DNA from: Primula veris
Taxonomy: Eukaryota > Streptophyta > Magnoliopsida > Ericales > Primulaceae
Direction of reading: 5' to 3'
Assembly: GCA_963682055.1 (NCBI GenBank)
Contig: OY821747.1
Span: 17,658,258 to 17,722,257, forward strand
DNA length: 64,000 nucleotides
Positions 10,131-21,492 of this stretch are shown here, in pieces. The position numbers and the translations under genes were made by a program. The notes below the pieces were generated by a model. That model saw nothing but the letters and a program-made list of their open reading frames with translations, had not been told where the DNA came from and did no database searches. Position 1 is the first letter of the stretch. Every line of letters starts with the position of its first letter.

Positions 10131-10830
10131 AAAATCTTTTTACCTCGCAAGAGTACGAGTACCGATGTAGTAATAATATTTATAAATTCGTAGCTAAATA
10201 GGAATCCTCACAAGAGATGAGAATATGATTTATTTAATTTATTTTTAAACTATTTTTTTGTCGTGTTTTATCGATAAAGCTAGTGCTTTCCTTTTTTTAA
10301 ATTGTTTGTTTACCTAGCATCCAAGACCTACTAAAACGCAGATGTGAGAGTTGTCAATCCTCACCCATACTTAGAAAAACAAGCATGAAGATATAATATT
10401 ATATTAGTTATGAAAGTAATATTATGAACAAATAAATTAACATAGTAGGGTTTAAGAAAAACTCACAAAACACTGAAAAGTAAAAGAGTCGTTAGTCTCT
10501 CTACGAGTAATTCTTGCTAGGAAGAGGTGCATGATATTAATGGTAGGGGAAGGGAAATAAAGAAAAAGGAAGAAGAAAAAGAGAGAGAAAAATTAAAGAA
10601 AAATAGTTCTGTATAATGGAACGGCGTCTGATAATTCATACATACAACAAATATTTATATTATTTGTCTCAGAAAATCTCGAAACCTAATTCCGAAAAAA
10701 CATTGACCCGGATCAGTGTACTTTGATCCGGATTAGATGATCTGGTTCAGTCAGATTCTGCCACATCATTAAATGACGTGGTTTAGAAGTCAGTTCTGAT
10801 CCGAATTAGTAAAACCGTACCACTCTCTTC
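10130..10830 (-). repeat. Decayed LTR-like sequence, inverted homologue of 26.3-27.0 kb
   Basis: Read on the minus strand, the order of motifs parallels 26345-26990 on the plus strand: paired 'gatccgaatcag' boxes (10700-10800), 'tgacgtgg' where the other copy has 'ttaatgactgg', 'gattgacaaccc', 'gcgctagctttatcg'-like and 'ttgctacgaat'-like phrases (10160-10360). The copies are diverged but collinear. The paired copy follows a possible gypsy polypurine tract, which suggests both are LTRs. Confidence 0.45.
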
Positions 10831-11410
10831 CCAATTTATTTCTAAAGGCTTGAAGACAAAACATCTTTCAACAACGAAGCTCTGCCAATTTCATTTCTTA
10901 CCGACAAGCTTCGTCTTTCGATCCAAGCCTACAAACCTCTCAATACAAGATCAAAACACCATACATATTCAATATCGAGAGATTTTAGTTTGGGAGATTC
11001 ATTGTAAACAATATTATTGTTTGAGAGTGTGTCATTCGGCTTTTTTTTAAGTCGTCGATCAATTGATCTTGGTATTATTAGACAAATTTGTTATTAACTT
11101 GATTGATTGTACGACCCGTGTACAACATTAAGTGTAACATTAGAAGGACTGTTGTAAAGGGTTGCTCTGCCCTAAATGAGACGTTTATAAAGGGTACGCT
11201 GTCCTAAAGGAAGAGAAATATAAAATCTCAAGATCTGGTTTGGAATTAGGGACATGACGTATTCTCACATTGAGACGAATAAGGATAAATCTGCTGTTTC
11301 AAGTAACTTCTAACCGTGCACTATTTACTTTACTTGCTCACACTTTCATATTCTCGCAATCGTACTTTATTTGTTATTTTATCTTATTGCGTAGAATAAT
11401 TGTGAGCGTT

Positions 11411-11461
<51 letters not shown>

Positions 11462-12160
11462 TAGTATAGTATCATACTATTAATATAAGTGAACTCAATA
11501 AAAATTGATGCTACCAAATTTAGTTATATTTTTTCCCAAAAATACCCATATACTTTTTTTCTTAATTATCATATTACCTACTTTCAGAAAAAATAGAAAA
11601 ATAAAAACTAATTACACTATTTCTCCATTTTAACCATACAAAATTTCTTATATCCTATATATTTTTTCCTCTAAATATTTGTATTATCATCACAATTTAT
11701 ATCATATTTTTTTTCTTATATACTATATTTTCCCCCAACAAATATTTGTATAATCATCACAATTTATAACGTCTCATACGCAACGTGTGCATATCGTTTA
11801 CTAGTATATACATATACATAGATTTGTATATAGTTTGACTTAGAGCTTATTACATCCGAAGCAAACAACTAGATCATACTCCCGATGATGAGATCTAGAT
11901 TGTCGATAGCTTCATGGTCAGAAGCAAGCGAATTGAATTAACTTTGAGTTAATACATTCATTCGTCGATAGCTGGACAAATCAGTGTGCATCTGAAAGTC
12001 AACTATATATCTGATTGATTAAATAGTTATGGTTACTTGTTTGCTGGCTTGGCGTGGCCCTAACTATTTTTACTATATTTGTGTTTATATTTTTATATAT
12101 ACTCATATATAATATAGATCTATCTACGCGTTTTTAAAGTTAACGTTTTGAAAATAACTA
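10831..12160. other. LTR-like non-coding sequence with (TA)n
   Basis: This stretch has features common in copia LTRs, such as 'gtgcactatttactttacttg' and 'agggttgctctgccctaaa' repeated as 'agggtacgctgtcctaaa' at 11158-11205. No paired copy exists in the window to define it. It includes the TA microsatellite at 11412-11458. No coding region seen. Confidence 0.35.
11412..11458. repeat. (TA)n microsatellite
   Basis: About 47 bp of uninterrupted TA alternation. Confidence 0.95.
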
Positions 12161-12243
12161 GATTTGGGTTTTTCCGCCAAAATAGTTTAAAATTTTAAAT
12201 TACCTATTCACCCCCCTCTAGGTTTATTTCCAAATGGACCAAC
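12160..12243 (-). mobile_element. LTR start of an unidentified copia-type element
   Basis: On the minus strand the sequence begins TGTTGGTCCATTTGG, then 'cctagaggggggtgaatagg', a phrase found just inside the first LTR end of several plant copia families. The related LTR at 59249 begins TGTTGGACCATG and has 'ccttagagggggggtgaata' at the same place. The body presumably continues leftwards into 10.8-12.1 kb, but the other end is not visible. Confidence 0.5.
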
Positions 12244-12546
12244 ACCCTCAAAACCAAAGAAAGCACATAAGAAGAAGAGGTAGTGAAAATCGGTTTCGTA
12301 CTCAGATCTGAAAGTATTTCGGGGTAGAATCGTACGTATGCCGATTTGGTTTTTTGGGGTAAAAACCCACGGGACGGTCAAAGGTCAAAAAATAGAGAAA
12401 GCCAACCGGGATTGTAGAGGAGTAGTCGGTGGTAGGCCGGAGATGGTGGTGATGAGAGGAGGAGAAGGGGAGTTGGGAAGTGAAGACGAAAGGCTGGAAT
12501 ATGCGGGTTTTGAAGAAATCAGTGAGAAATAGGTGAGAGAAAAAAG
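12244..12546. other. Insertion-site flank of element A, left side
   Basis: Purine-rich sequence that encodes a poorly supported open frame on each strand. It continues on the far side of element A from 17459, so it is the pre-insertion locus. No protein family recognised. Confidence 0.4.
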
Positions 12547-12551
12547 AAATT
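12547..12551. repeat. Target-site duplication GAAAT, left copy (element A)
   Basis: GAAAT directly precedes the TGTCACG LTR start and recurs directly after the distal LTR end (17454-17458). It shows that 12552-17453 entered as one insertion. Confidence 0.9.
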
Positions 12552-14277
12552 GTCACGCCCCGAAATCCAAAAAACGGACACCAATGCGTGACTTTTTGAA
12601 CAAAAAGAAAAAGAACCTGTTGGTACAAAATTTAACTTTTAAAGAAAAACAACTTGCGAGCTAAAGGAACAATTATACGAATGAAATAGAAATGTTTGCC
12701 AAAAGCGGCTACTAGACAAAATGGTTTTAACAGATTTATAAAAAAAAAAATACCAAACGAATGTAATTTACCCGTAGGTTACAACCTCAAAAATGGTCTA
12801 AGTAAAAAGAAAGCGACTGAAAGAAGCCCAGAACCCATGCGATACATCGCTAATGCTCCTATCCAAATGTCTCAACCTAAGTTGTACCTGAAAGACAAAA
12901 CTGTAACGGTGAGTCCCACACACATACATAGACGGGGCGGCACCGCACATGATACCGTCACTCCATCCAATAAATGCAAGAACTCACAAACAACAACTAT
13001 AATAACAACGTATCAAAAGAAATGTAATAGAATCATACAATGAAATAAATTAAATAACTCCAACACACATCTATAACACACACGGACCTCTCATGCCACC
13101 TACCTCAATCCATAAGGTAGGCCGTTTCCTATACCGCTCGGTTCGTCTTATGCCCCCGGTATAGGGAGAGGCATAGACCCTTGCCAACATATAAATATTT
13201 AAAGTGCGCACTTGGACCTCTCACGCCACTCGTCCCAGTTCGTAAGACGAGTCATTCCCTATACCCCTTGGCTCGTCTCATGCCCCCGGTATAGGGAGAG
13301 ATATGGACCATTGCTAATAAATAAATCACAAGGCTTCGGCCAATAATATTATACTACTCAATTATCACAATTCCCAATAAAATAACATTCCCAAATGTCA
13401 CATTATCGCAATTCAACAAAACACATAAGCATAGGTACTAGAATCACAATTAGCCAAACAAGTCCAACAACATAAAATCTCATTCAGGCATTTTAACAAA
13501 CACCTTGTATGCATAAACTACAACTCATTTTTATTCAACATAAATTTACCCAATTTCATCAACAATTATAATAACACATAACAACTCATACAAGCACACA
13601 AACCCATCTATATTCTCATTAATTCGAAATTCATATGTCTAAAATCCCAATTCTCAAAGTCAAATAAGTGAACTAAAAGAGCAACACATAAAAACCAATT
13701 AGCAATTTAATAGAATATAATTGAGATAAAAGAAAACCCCCAAATTTTAAAAACGCAAGATCTAACCCTAACATACACCCCCGTCCAGTCGCAATGGAAA
13801 ACCCCCGTTACCTTAGTTCGTAGAGGAGATGCTTCCGGTAAAAACTCGCTAACGGTGGTTTTTTCTTCTTCTTCTTCTTCCTAAGTTTTGGAACCTCTCT
13901 TTTCTCTCTTTGTTTCACTTTGTTTTTGGTAGTTTTTAGTTTACTGTTTTTAAAAGTGTAATGAAAATGTTTCACGTGAAACTGTTTTGAGAGAGTTTGG
14001 GGAAGCGAACTATTTGGTCCCCAAAGTTCTAAAAGTTAACTCATAATCAAAACTATTATTTTACTGCTCAAAAATAACAAATCTTTAGAAACAAAGCTAT
14101 TGGGTCCTTTTTATTTATAAAATTAGTAACAGGTTTTAAAATAAAGTTTTTCGGAAGAGTTTCGGTTTTTGGCTAAAAATTAGTAGAGTGGCCGGTTTTC
14201 TGGTAAAAGTTGTATAAAACGTTTTTGGATAAACTTAATCGTAAATAAAACCATTTATGAAAATCCGGGATGTTACA
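12552..14277 (-). repeat. Element A 3' LTR (1726 bp)
   Basis: It starts TGTCACGCCCCG and ends GGGATGTTACA, with TG..CA ends. The same LTR family occurs at 42440-44225 and 48446-50276. It contains two tandem ~120-bp boxes (about 13086-13204 and 13213-13322) with 'acctctcacgccac' and 'atgcccccggtatagggaga'. The open frame at 12696-13043 runs against the element's sense and is not supported as a gene. Confidence 0.9.
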
Positions 14278-14330
14278 ACACACACTCCTTAAAAGAATTT
14301 CGTCCCGAAATTCCATTTCCTCTCTAAATA
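14278..14330 (-). promoter_or_regulatory. Polypurine tract region of element A
   Basis: On the minus strand the sequence 'gaatttcgggacgaaattct' followed by TTTAAGGAGTGTGT abuts the LTR start TGTAACATCCCGG. This arrangement is characteristic of chromovirus 3' ends, where the purine run primes plus-strand synthesis. Confidence 0.8.
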
Positions 14331-14339
14331 ACTACAACC

Positions 14340-14750
14340 CAGAAATGATCAACTTTCATAAATAAGACAATAAGAATTTAAAAGTATAAGTCGTGTCATA
14401 ATCCAAGAAATATAATTACACAAGGTACACAACTCATTATATTCCACCATCCATAACTCAAGTAAATGAAAGATACGTAAGAATCTCAAATAAAGTAACC
14501 ACCTATATACAATATCTAATAAAATAAAAGACAATAATGTAAAACAATCAGTTACAAAATAAAAGACAATAAAGTAAACTAAGATGACATGCTTCTACCT
14601 CAATAACTCCACAACGTCTACAAAACTCAAAATACGGGTCTTTCTAGTAAACTAAACTGTTATAAAATAAACTATAACTCTAGGCGTTACAACCCTTCCC
14701 CGATAATGAAATTTTGTCGCGAAATTAGAAAGCATCTAAGGAAAAGTACC
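14340..14750 (-). other. Element A 3' untranslated region with second LTR-start-like junction
   Basis: No coding sequence. At 14686-14735 the plus strand reads GTTACA, then 'acccttccccgataatgaaa' and 'ttttgtcgcgaaatta', which on the minus strand is another purine tract followed by TGTAACGCC. It repeats the logic of the true 3' end at 14278 some 410 bp further inside. Confidence 0.5.
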
Positions 14751-16196
14751 TAAAGAAAAGACGAGGTCAGGATACTTCTTCTTCATCTCATCCTCGCGTT
14801 CCCAAGTTGCCTCCTCGGTTCCATGGTGTTTCCAAACCACCTTTACCAATCTCATCATTTTCCCTCAAAGTTCCTTCTCTTGCACATCGATAATCCTCGT
14901 AGGTCCCACCTTGTAGGTCACATCCGCACTAACCACAATATCCTCAAAGTCCACCACGTGTGACAGGTCATGATGGCACTATTTCAACATTGCCACATGG
15001 AACACCGGGTGATCCCCCGCCATCTTTGGGGGCAAGTCCAACTGATATGAAACTTCTCCAACTCGGTTCACGATTTCAAGTGGTCCGATAAATCTCAGGC
15101 TAAACTTCCCTTTAGAGCCAAACCTCATCACCCCCTTCCTTGGCGAAACTCGCAAAAATACTCGATCCCCCTTTTCGAACTCCAAAGGTCTCCTCCTCTT
15201 ATATGCATAACTCTTTTGCCTACTCCGAGCTGTCTCAAGACTTTGTCGAATTAACTTAATCTTTTATGTCATTTCTCGAATCAATTGCGGTCATAACATT
15301 TCCGCTTCTCCCAGCTCGGTCCAACACACCAGAGACCTACACGGCCGCCCGTATAAAGCCTCTACTAAGGGTGCCATGCCAATACTAGCTTGGAAGATAT
15401 TATTATATGCAAACTCTACTAAGGGTAGATGGCTCTCCCAGGCTCCCTTGAAGTCATTCACACATGCGCGTAACATATCCTTTAGCACTTGGATAGTCCG
15501 CTCCGATTGTCCATCCGTTTGGGGATGGAACGCCGTACTCATTGTCAACTTAGTCCCTAAGGAATTTTGCAATGCACCCCAGAACCTCGACACAAACCTC
15601 GCGTCTCGATCCGATACTATCGAAACCGGTAATCCATGAAGTCTAACAATTTCTTTCACATACTTTCGTCCCAATATTTCCACCGAGTTTGTCATCTTAA
15701 TTGCAATGAAGTGTAGGGATTTGGTCAAACGGTCAACCACAACCCACACAGCGTCATTCCCACTTACCGATCCAGGTAAGTTCGTCACAAAATCCATTGC
15801 TATCCTTTCCAATTCCATTCCGCCACCGGTAAGGGTTGGAGCATACCCCCCGGCCTTTGATGTTCCGCCTTCACTTGCTGGCAAGTTAGGCACCTGATAA
15901 CATATGAAACTACATCTCGTTTCATTCCGGGCCACCAAAATTGTCTCTTCGCATCGTGATACATTTTCGTCCCGCCGGGATGAACGGCTAATCGGGAGTG
16001 GTGAAACTTCCTTAATACCTCATTCCTCATGTTTTCCGTCATGTAAGTCCTTCCCATAAATTGTAGTCCTCCATCGGTTCATTTCGTCCAACCATCTAAT
16101 CCTTCGCTCGAGCTCATATGTTTCTCATAGTTCTCCACTTTCTCGTCCTCATCTTGTGCTTCCAAAACCCTACTCACAAGTTCCGGTTGTACCACT
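14750..16196 (-). pseudogene. Chromovirus integrase and C-terminal domain (element A)
   Basis: In minus-strand order: a connection segment, then 15800-16057 with the H2C2 zinc-binding module (FHHSRLAVHPGGTK...RCLTCQQVK), then the catalytic core with IAMDFVTNLPG (Asp 1), VSDRDARFVSRFW (Asp 2) and HPQTDGQSERT (Glu), all three DDE residues visible. A single-base deletion near 15815 puts the core out of frame with the zinc module. The GPF/GPY-like part RFIGPLEIVNRVGEVSYQLD and LPPKMAGDHPVFHVAMLK follows in 14979-15185. A chromodomain-like tail with VVWKHHGTEEATWERE is readable at about 14760-14860 in another frame. Integrase inserts the cDNA; the tail targets chromatin in this family. Multiple frameshifts mark it as dead. 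Confidence 0.88.
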
Positions 16197-16198
16197 AT

Positions 16199-17453
16199 TG
16201 TATAACGAAATAAATTAAATAACTCCAATACACATCTATAACACACATGGACCTCTCACGCCACCTACCCCATTCCGTAAGGTAGGTCATTTCCTATACC
16301 CCTCGGTTCGTCTTATGCCCCCGGTATAGGGAGAGGCATAGACCCTTGCCAACATAAAAATATTTAAAGTGCACACTTGGACCTCTCACGCCACTCTCCC
16401 CAGTCCGTAAGACGAGTCATTCCCTATACCGCTCGGCTCGTCTCATGCCCCCGGTATAAGGAGAGACATGGACCATTGCCAATAAATAAATCATAAGGTT
16501 TCGGCCAATAATATTATACTACTCAATTATCACAATTCCCAATAAAATCACATTCTCAAAATACTAGCATTCCCAAATGTCACATTATCGCAATTCAACA
16601 AAACACATAAGCATAGTTACTAGAATCACAACTAACCAAACAAGTCCAACAACATAAAATCTCATTCAAACATTTTAACAAACACCTTGTATGCATAAAC
16701 TACAACCCATCTTTATTCAACATAAATTTACCCAATTTCATCAACAACTATAATAACACAGAACAACTCATAAAAACACATAAACCCATCTATATTCTCA
16801 TTAATTCGAAATTCATATGTCTAAAATCCCAATTCTCAAATTCAAATAAGTGAACTAAAAGAGCAACACATAAAACCCAATTAGCAATTTAATAGAATAT
16901 AATTGAGATAAAATAAAACCCCCAAATTTTAAAAACGAAAGATCTAACCCTAACATACACCCCCGTCATGTCACAATGGATAACCCCCATTACTTTAGTT
17001 CGTAGAGGAGATACTTCTGGTAAAAACTCGCTAATGGTGGTTTCTTCTTCTTCTTCCTAAGTTTTGGAACCTCTCTTTTCTCTTTTTGTTTCACTTTGTT
17101 TTTGGTGGTTTTTGGTTTCCTGCTTTTAAAAGTGTAATGAAAATGTTTCATGTGGAACTGTTTTGAGGGAGTTTGGGGAAGTGAACTATTTGGTTCCCAA
17201 AGTTCTAAAAGTTAACTCATAATCAAAACTATTATTTTACTGCTCAAAAATAATAAATTTTTAGAAACAAAACTATTGGGTTCTTTTTATTTATAAAATT
17301 AGTAACAGGTTTTAAAATAAAAATTTTCGAAAGAGTTTCGGTTTTTGGCTAAAAATTAGTAGAGTGGCCGGTTTTTTGGTAAAAGTTGTATAAAACGTTT
17401 TTGGATAAATTTAATCGTAAATAAAACCATTTATAAAAATCTGGGCTGTTACA
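16199..17453 (-). repeat. Element A distal LTR, truncated (about 1255 bp)
   Basis: The sequence matches 13034-14277 of the proximal LTR from 'gaaataaattaaataactcc' to the terminal GGGCTGTTACA. The first ~480 bp on the plus-strand view, which would adjoin the primer-binding site, are missing. The tandem 120-bp boxes are retained (about 16245-16480). Confidence 0.9.
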
Positions 17454-17458
17454 GAAAT
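17454..17458. repeat. Target-site duplication GAAAT, right copy (element A)
   Basis: Identical to 12547-12551 and directly adjacent to the LTR end. Confidence 0.9.
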
Positions 17459-18984
17459 AGAGGGGATAAGGAGGGGAGATATGCTTGGAGGTGCAGGCTG
17501 CCGGAGGCTGGCCTCCACCTCAAGCAAGGTGTTAGGGTTTGAAGGTGTGAGACGGTTGGAGTGTTTTTAGTACGAGAGCCTCTGTTTTTTTTTTTGTCAC
17601 TCCAACTCAAATTGTTTCTTTTTTCAAGAATCATACCACTAGACCAAATGCCCACACTTTTCTTTTCTATATTTTTCATTAAATGCATTGCTATAACATA
17701 GATAAACCGAATTAACTCTTTCAATATTTTATTAAATGTCATGTTTAAATTTAATGAGAAAATATATATTGTGATTTTGGAGGGAAACAATTTTCATCAA
17801 TTTCACTAAGGTGGCTTAAAGTTTGCTAAATTTTATGTATAGTGTTTTCATTCTAAAGTTGGGTAAAGAAGAATTGCATAAGTATTTCATAATTCTCAAA
17901 TATTTGAACTACTTTTATCTACAATTTTATTACGTTGTCATTTTAATTTTCGGGTAAAATTTATTATATCGGATGATTTCAATTTTATTTTAATTTCTTA
18001 ATTATATAGAAACTTTTGTATATAGAACTTTTGTCTTTTTTCATATTCTTGTTGTGGACTTCTTAAGGTGCTAATATTTTTTTATTAATTATGGGTTTAG
18101 CATATTTTTTATTTTTATGTTTTTTTTAATATTGTTTGATCGTTCACAATAATGACTTAATGTTTGGGGTTTATGATATTTTTTTATTTATTTGATTTTT
18201 TTAATATAGTTTGATTGGATTTATGAAGAATGGATATATTTTTCACTAATCCAAAGTATAGATCAATGCATAGATTTATTGCAAATGTTAATTCCCTTCA
18301 TGGAAAAAAATATATTCTTCCGACCGATGCACATATATGTATGCAACGAAATATTGCTTTTGATTTGAGGTTCTTTAATTGAAAATTGATTGTTTTCGAT
18401 TAGGTGTTAACTCCATTTCAAAAATACATTGGATGTTCAATCTCAAAATCTTACAACAATCATTAAAATAGTTGTTATTAAATGATATTATTTTGTCAAC
18501 AAATATTTCCATATTAGCTGTATCTTATTATGTGCACCGTGGGCATATGTTAGCATTTGAAAAAATGATGAAAAGATACATATAAGTGGTACTTAATTAT
18601 CAAAAGTTACATATGTCAAATAATTTTTAAAGATTAGTACAGATGCTATATGATGCTACTACACGATGGTACATGATGCTACACATTTTTACTCTTTGCT
18701 TTCAACTTTGATGCTGAATGATGCTACATTATGTGTACACATCATAATTAAAATTTGAAAATTTGAGTTTTTAAAAATTAAGTACATTTTTATATATTAA
18801 TCAATGATTCTCCCTTAGCACAACTGTATTTTAAAAATTTATAAGTGTGCAAAACAAGTTTTGAAAAATTAAAATTTGAGCAAAAATTGCCAAAGGGGTA
18901 TTGAAATGGAATAGAATAAGGGGCAAAAGATCTGAACTTCAATTCCCTAAACCTAGGAATATTTCATGGTGAAATATTATCTCT
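17459..18984. other. Unassigned AT-rich DNA
   Basis: This is the right-hand continuation of the locus into which element A inserted. It is AT-rich with scattered 'gatgctac' phrases between 18640 and 18735. The minus-strand open frame at 17449-17790 starts inside the LTR boundary and has no recognisable domain. I see no gene. Confidence 0.4.
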
Positions 18985-19262
18985 CTAAAAAATCCAGGAA
19001 CGGGCAGACGTCAGGCCCCATACATGGTCTTACGACTTTGCAGAGACCTGTATTTTTTGTAAACAGTCACCTATGCTTGGTCATTGCAACCCCCTTTGTG
19101 AGGCCCCCATTTGCCCGAATTTACAAGGGTATTTTGCCGAGATCCTTAGAGAAAGTTGTCTTGCGCCCCTAGGTATTCTCTGCCTACCCACCTGTGTCAG
19201 TTTCGGGCACATGTACCCTTTTGTTGAAGGTCGTTCGAGCTTTTCCTTGGAGTATGGCATCA
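18985..19262 (-). pseudogene. Organellar 23S rRNA fragment in nuclear DNA (probably plastid-derived)
   Basis: The minus strand reads as bacterial-type 23S rRNA in an unmistakable run of conserved blocks: GGAAAAGCTCGAACGACC, TTCAACAAAAGGGTAC, ACACAGGTGGGTAGG, CAGAGAATACCTAGGGGCGC, CGGCAAAATA, CACAAAGGGGGT, GACTGTTTAC, CAGGTCTCTGCAAAGTCG and TAAGACCATGTATGGGG. The 'cctaggggcgc' and 'ccatgtatgggg' variants are those I associate with plastid 23S; a mitochondrial source cannot be excluded by eye. Differences from the expected sequence are mostly C-to-T or G-to-A, plus a short deletion near 19100, as in methylated, decaying organelle insertions. Short open frames across it are meaningless. It cannot give a functional rRNA. 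Confidence 0.88.
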
Positions 19263-20590
19263 TTTTGCTTATGTAATAGTAGTAATTGGCTATTTAATGA
19301 AGAATTCATAAAATTCGAATAAAATTAAGAAGAACACATTGAGATCTTCCTTGGTTTTCACTAGAAACTTGAGTAAAAATTAGATCTTAAAGAATAAATC
19401 CAAACAATATTGTGTTTCTGAATTAAGAATGAGATATGAATCATTTTGTCGTGTGTGTACATATATACTCTATCAATAACGTTATGTGCATCACTATTTA
19501 GACATATCCACTCACTTATATGAAAGGAGTGATATGCGCATAGCATTGGAGTGTGTATACATGTATAGTTGTACCAGCCCTCTTTGACTTTTGATTATAT
19601 TATGAGGTGAATTTATGATTAATGTTGCTTCTTTGGTATGTTTCGAAGTACTATGATTAATGCAGTCGATCTGTTTGGGCATATCTAGGATAGCAATTGA
19701 TTTTTATCCAAACATATGAGCGGAAGGAAAATGATCTAGAATATCACGTAACGTATTTGCATCCAGCAGCTTCATTGTCGTATCACGACATGTAAAAAAA
19801 GTGGTATTAGAATTTGGATATTTCGTTCTAAACTAGAGGTGGTGGTTCTAGTAATATATCATTTAACCGCTAAGTTGCTAAGTGGATACAAGCTTTTTGA
19901 ACATTTCCTTATCATCATCACATACTGATTCTTGAGTTCTCAAGAGGTATGCTGATGGAAACGTCCACCTTCGAGGTTATTCACGGCACAACATAACGCC
20001 TAATTTGGTTCTATACCACCAATTACGAGCTATTAATTGCCTTACACGACTTTAGAAATAAACTATGTTTACTATTATATTTCAAAACAAATGGGAGAAA
20101 TGATTTATTAAAGTTCTAACTAAACAATAAATAACACAAAAAAGGTAAACATAGTCATGAAATAAACTAACCACATTTGTCCATAACATAATACTCCAAG
20201 TGGCTCGGCCTCACGCGCAACCGGGCACCATGACGACCCCCAATCCCATCATATGCACCTGAACTTGCTTCACATAGTCAAGACTCAATTTGAATCTATG
20301 TTAATTTCGAATTAACTAACATAGACAATATTATTTTTAATAAACCGGAAGTTTCGTCCTTCTAGAAGGTTAAAACAAATGTTATCTTTCTATCAAAATA
20401 TGATTAAACTTTTTGATGTTTTCAATATATTTTCTAAAATTTAAAGTTAGACTAGGAATATTTTATAAAGGAACTAATTAAAATCTGATGTCGGTATCAA
20501 AAATTTAAAGTCCCAACTAGGATAAATTAGCAAAACATACTACTTTTGAAACTAAATTAACAAAAATATGCCCAAAATTTTTTAATTAAC
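19263..20590. other. Unassigned AT-rich DNA
   Basis: No recognisable protein domain, RNA gene or structured repeat. Short open frames on both strands look random. Confidence 0.4.
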
Positions 20591-20741
20591 AAAAACACAC
20601 CCTAAAGTTCATACCCTAATTTGTATTTTTAATACCCTTATTTCAAAAGTTCATACCCTAATTTGTATATTTTCATACCCTTATTCCAAAAGTTCATACC
20701 CTAATTTGTATATTTTCATACACTTATTCCAAAAGTCCATA
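20591..20741. repeat. Tandem ~43-bp repeat
   Basis: Units of 'aaagttcataccctaatttg' followed by 'tattttcatacccttattcc' occur three to four times, and weaker 'aaagttcat...' units resume after the MITE at 20940-21090. The MITE at 20742 therefore inserted into the array. Confidence 0.7.
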
Positions 20742-20932
20742 CGCTTAAAAATACCCAAATAGCGACGGGATTAGTGACGGTATTTTTTGTTATGAGCTTA
20801 TTAGCGACGATTTTTTGTGACGGATTTGTAACAGTTTAGTCAATTTGTGACAGATTTGTGATATCTTTTTAAATTAGTGGCAGACTTGTGACAGTTTTTA
20901 ACTCTCACTAAATCAAACATTATTTTGTAGTG
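20742..20932. mobile_element. CACTA-like MITE, copy 1 (191 bp)
   Basis: The right end is 'acattattttgtagtg' (CACTACAAAATAATGT on the complement) and the left end CGCTTAAAAATA is a degraded CACTA-type end. The interior carries several 'gtgacgg', 'gcgacgg' and 'tgacag' phrases. A reverse-complement copy lies at 41564-41745 with the same order and the same altered CGCT end, so this is a defined repeat family. Confidence 0.7.
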
Positions 20933-21265
20933 AATTATTTCAAAAGTTCATAACATAATCCGTAGAGTTCACCCTTATTTTCAAATTTCACACCTCAATT
21001 TACAGAACTCATATCCTTATTTACATAATTCATATCCTCCAAACATTTAATTCACGAAGTTCATACACTTATTTTTCAAGCTTATACATTTGTTAACAAA
21101 TCCAACCCTTACCCGTTCTCCAATCTTAAACTACCACGTCATCGTCGTGGGCCTCTCATTCGATGACCCCATCTCCGTTGACATCAAATTCGAGTATTCG
21201 AGTTTTCAAGCTCGCTCTACACACTCGCTGCTCATTCCGATGGATGTCTACGTCTCAATATCCTC
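20933..21265. other. Spacer with weak open frame, no gene seen
   Basis: Continuation of the degenerate 'aaagttcat' array, followed by a less AT-rich segment (21090-21270) with a 60-codon open frame that matches no family I know. Confidence 0.35.
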
Positions 21266-21492
21266 CGAATAGAGAAATCGGAGAGAGAGGGTGAGCAGGA
21301 GAGAAGTATCGAAAAGAGAGAGGGAGGAAGAGAGATATATCGAAAAGAGAGATGAATGAGGAGAGATCGGAGAGAGATAAGGAGGAGCAGAGAGATCATA
21401 AAGAGTGAGAAGGAGGAGGAGAGAGATCGGAGAGAGTGAGAAGAAGGAGGAAAGAGAGTGAGAGGAGGAGAAATAGAGAAAATAGATCAGGA
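21266..21492. repeat. GA-rich purine tract
   Basis: Almost entirely purine on the plus strand, built from 'gagagatcggagagag' and 'aggaggag' units. Low-complexity repeat. Confidence 0.85.

Larger units (their letters stand above)
12552..17453 (-). mobile_element. Element A: Ty3/gypsy chromovirus with large internal deletion
   Basis: The element consists of a full LTR (12552-14277), 1.9 kb of internal DNA and a truncated LTR (about 16199-17453), all in minus orientation, between identical GAAAT duplications. Internal DNA keeps only the integrase and C-terminal chromodomain-like region plus the 3' untranslated part. Gag, protease, RT, RNase H, the primer-binding site and the first ~480 bp (plus-strand view) of the distal LTR are missing. 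The flanking duplications are intact, so the loss happened after insertion, by an internal deletion joining the region upstream of integrase to the LTR middle at about 16199. The integrase type and the 'gaatttcgggacgaaattct' 3' motif point to a Tekay/Del-like chromovirus. Confidence 0.88.

Noticed and set aside
12696..13043. 115-codon open frame in the gypsy LTR, with shorter relatives at 42605 and 48729
   Set aside because: It is antisense to the element, its homologues are broken by indels, and no domain is visible; the LTR itself explains the conservation.
18966..19276. Overlapping short open frames around 19.0-19.3 kb as a gene
   Set aside because: They fall in the organellar 23S rRNA fragment, read on both strands.
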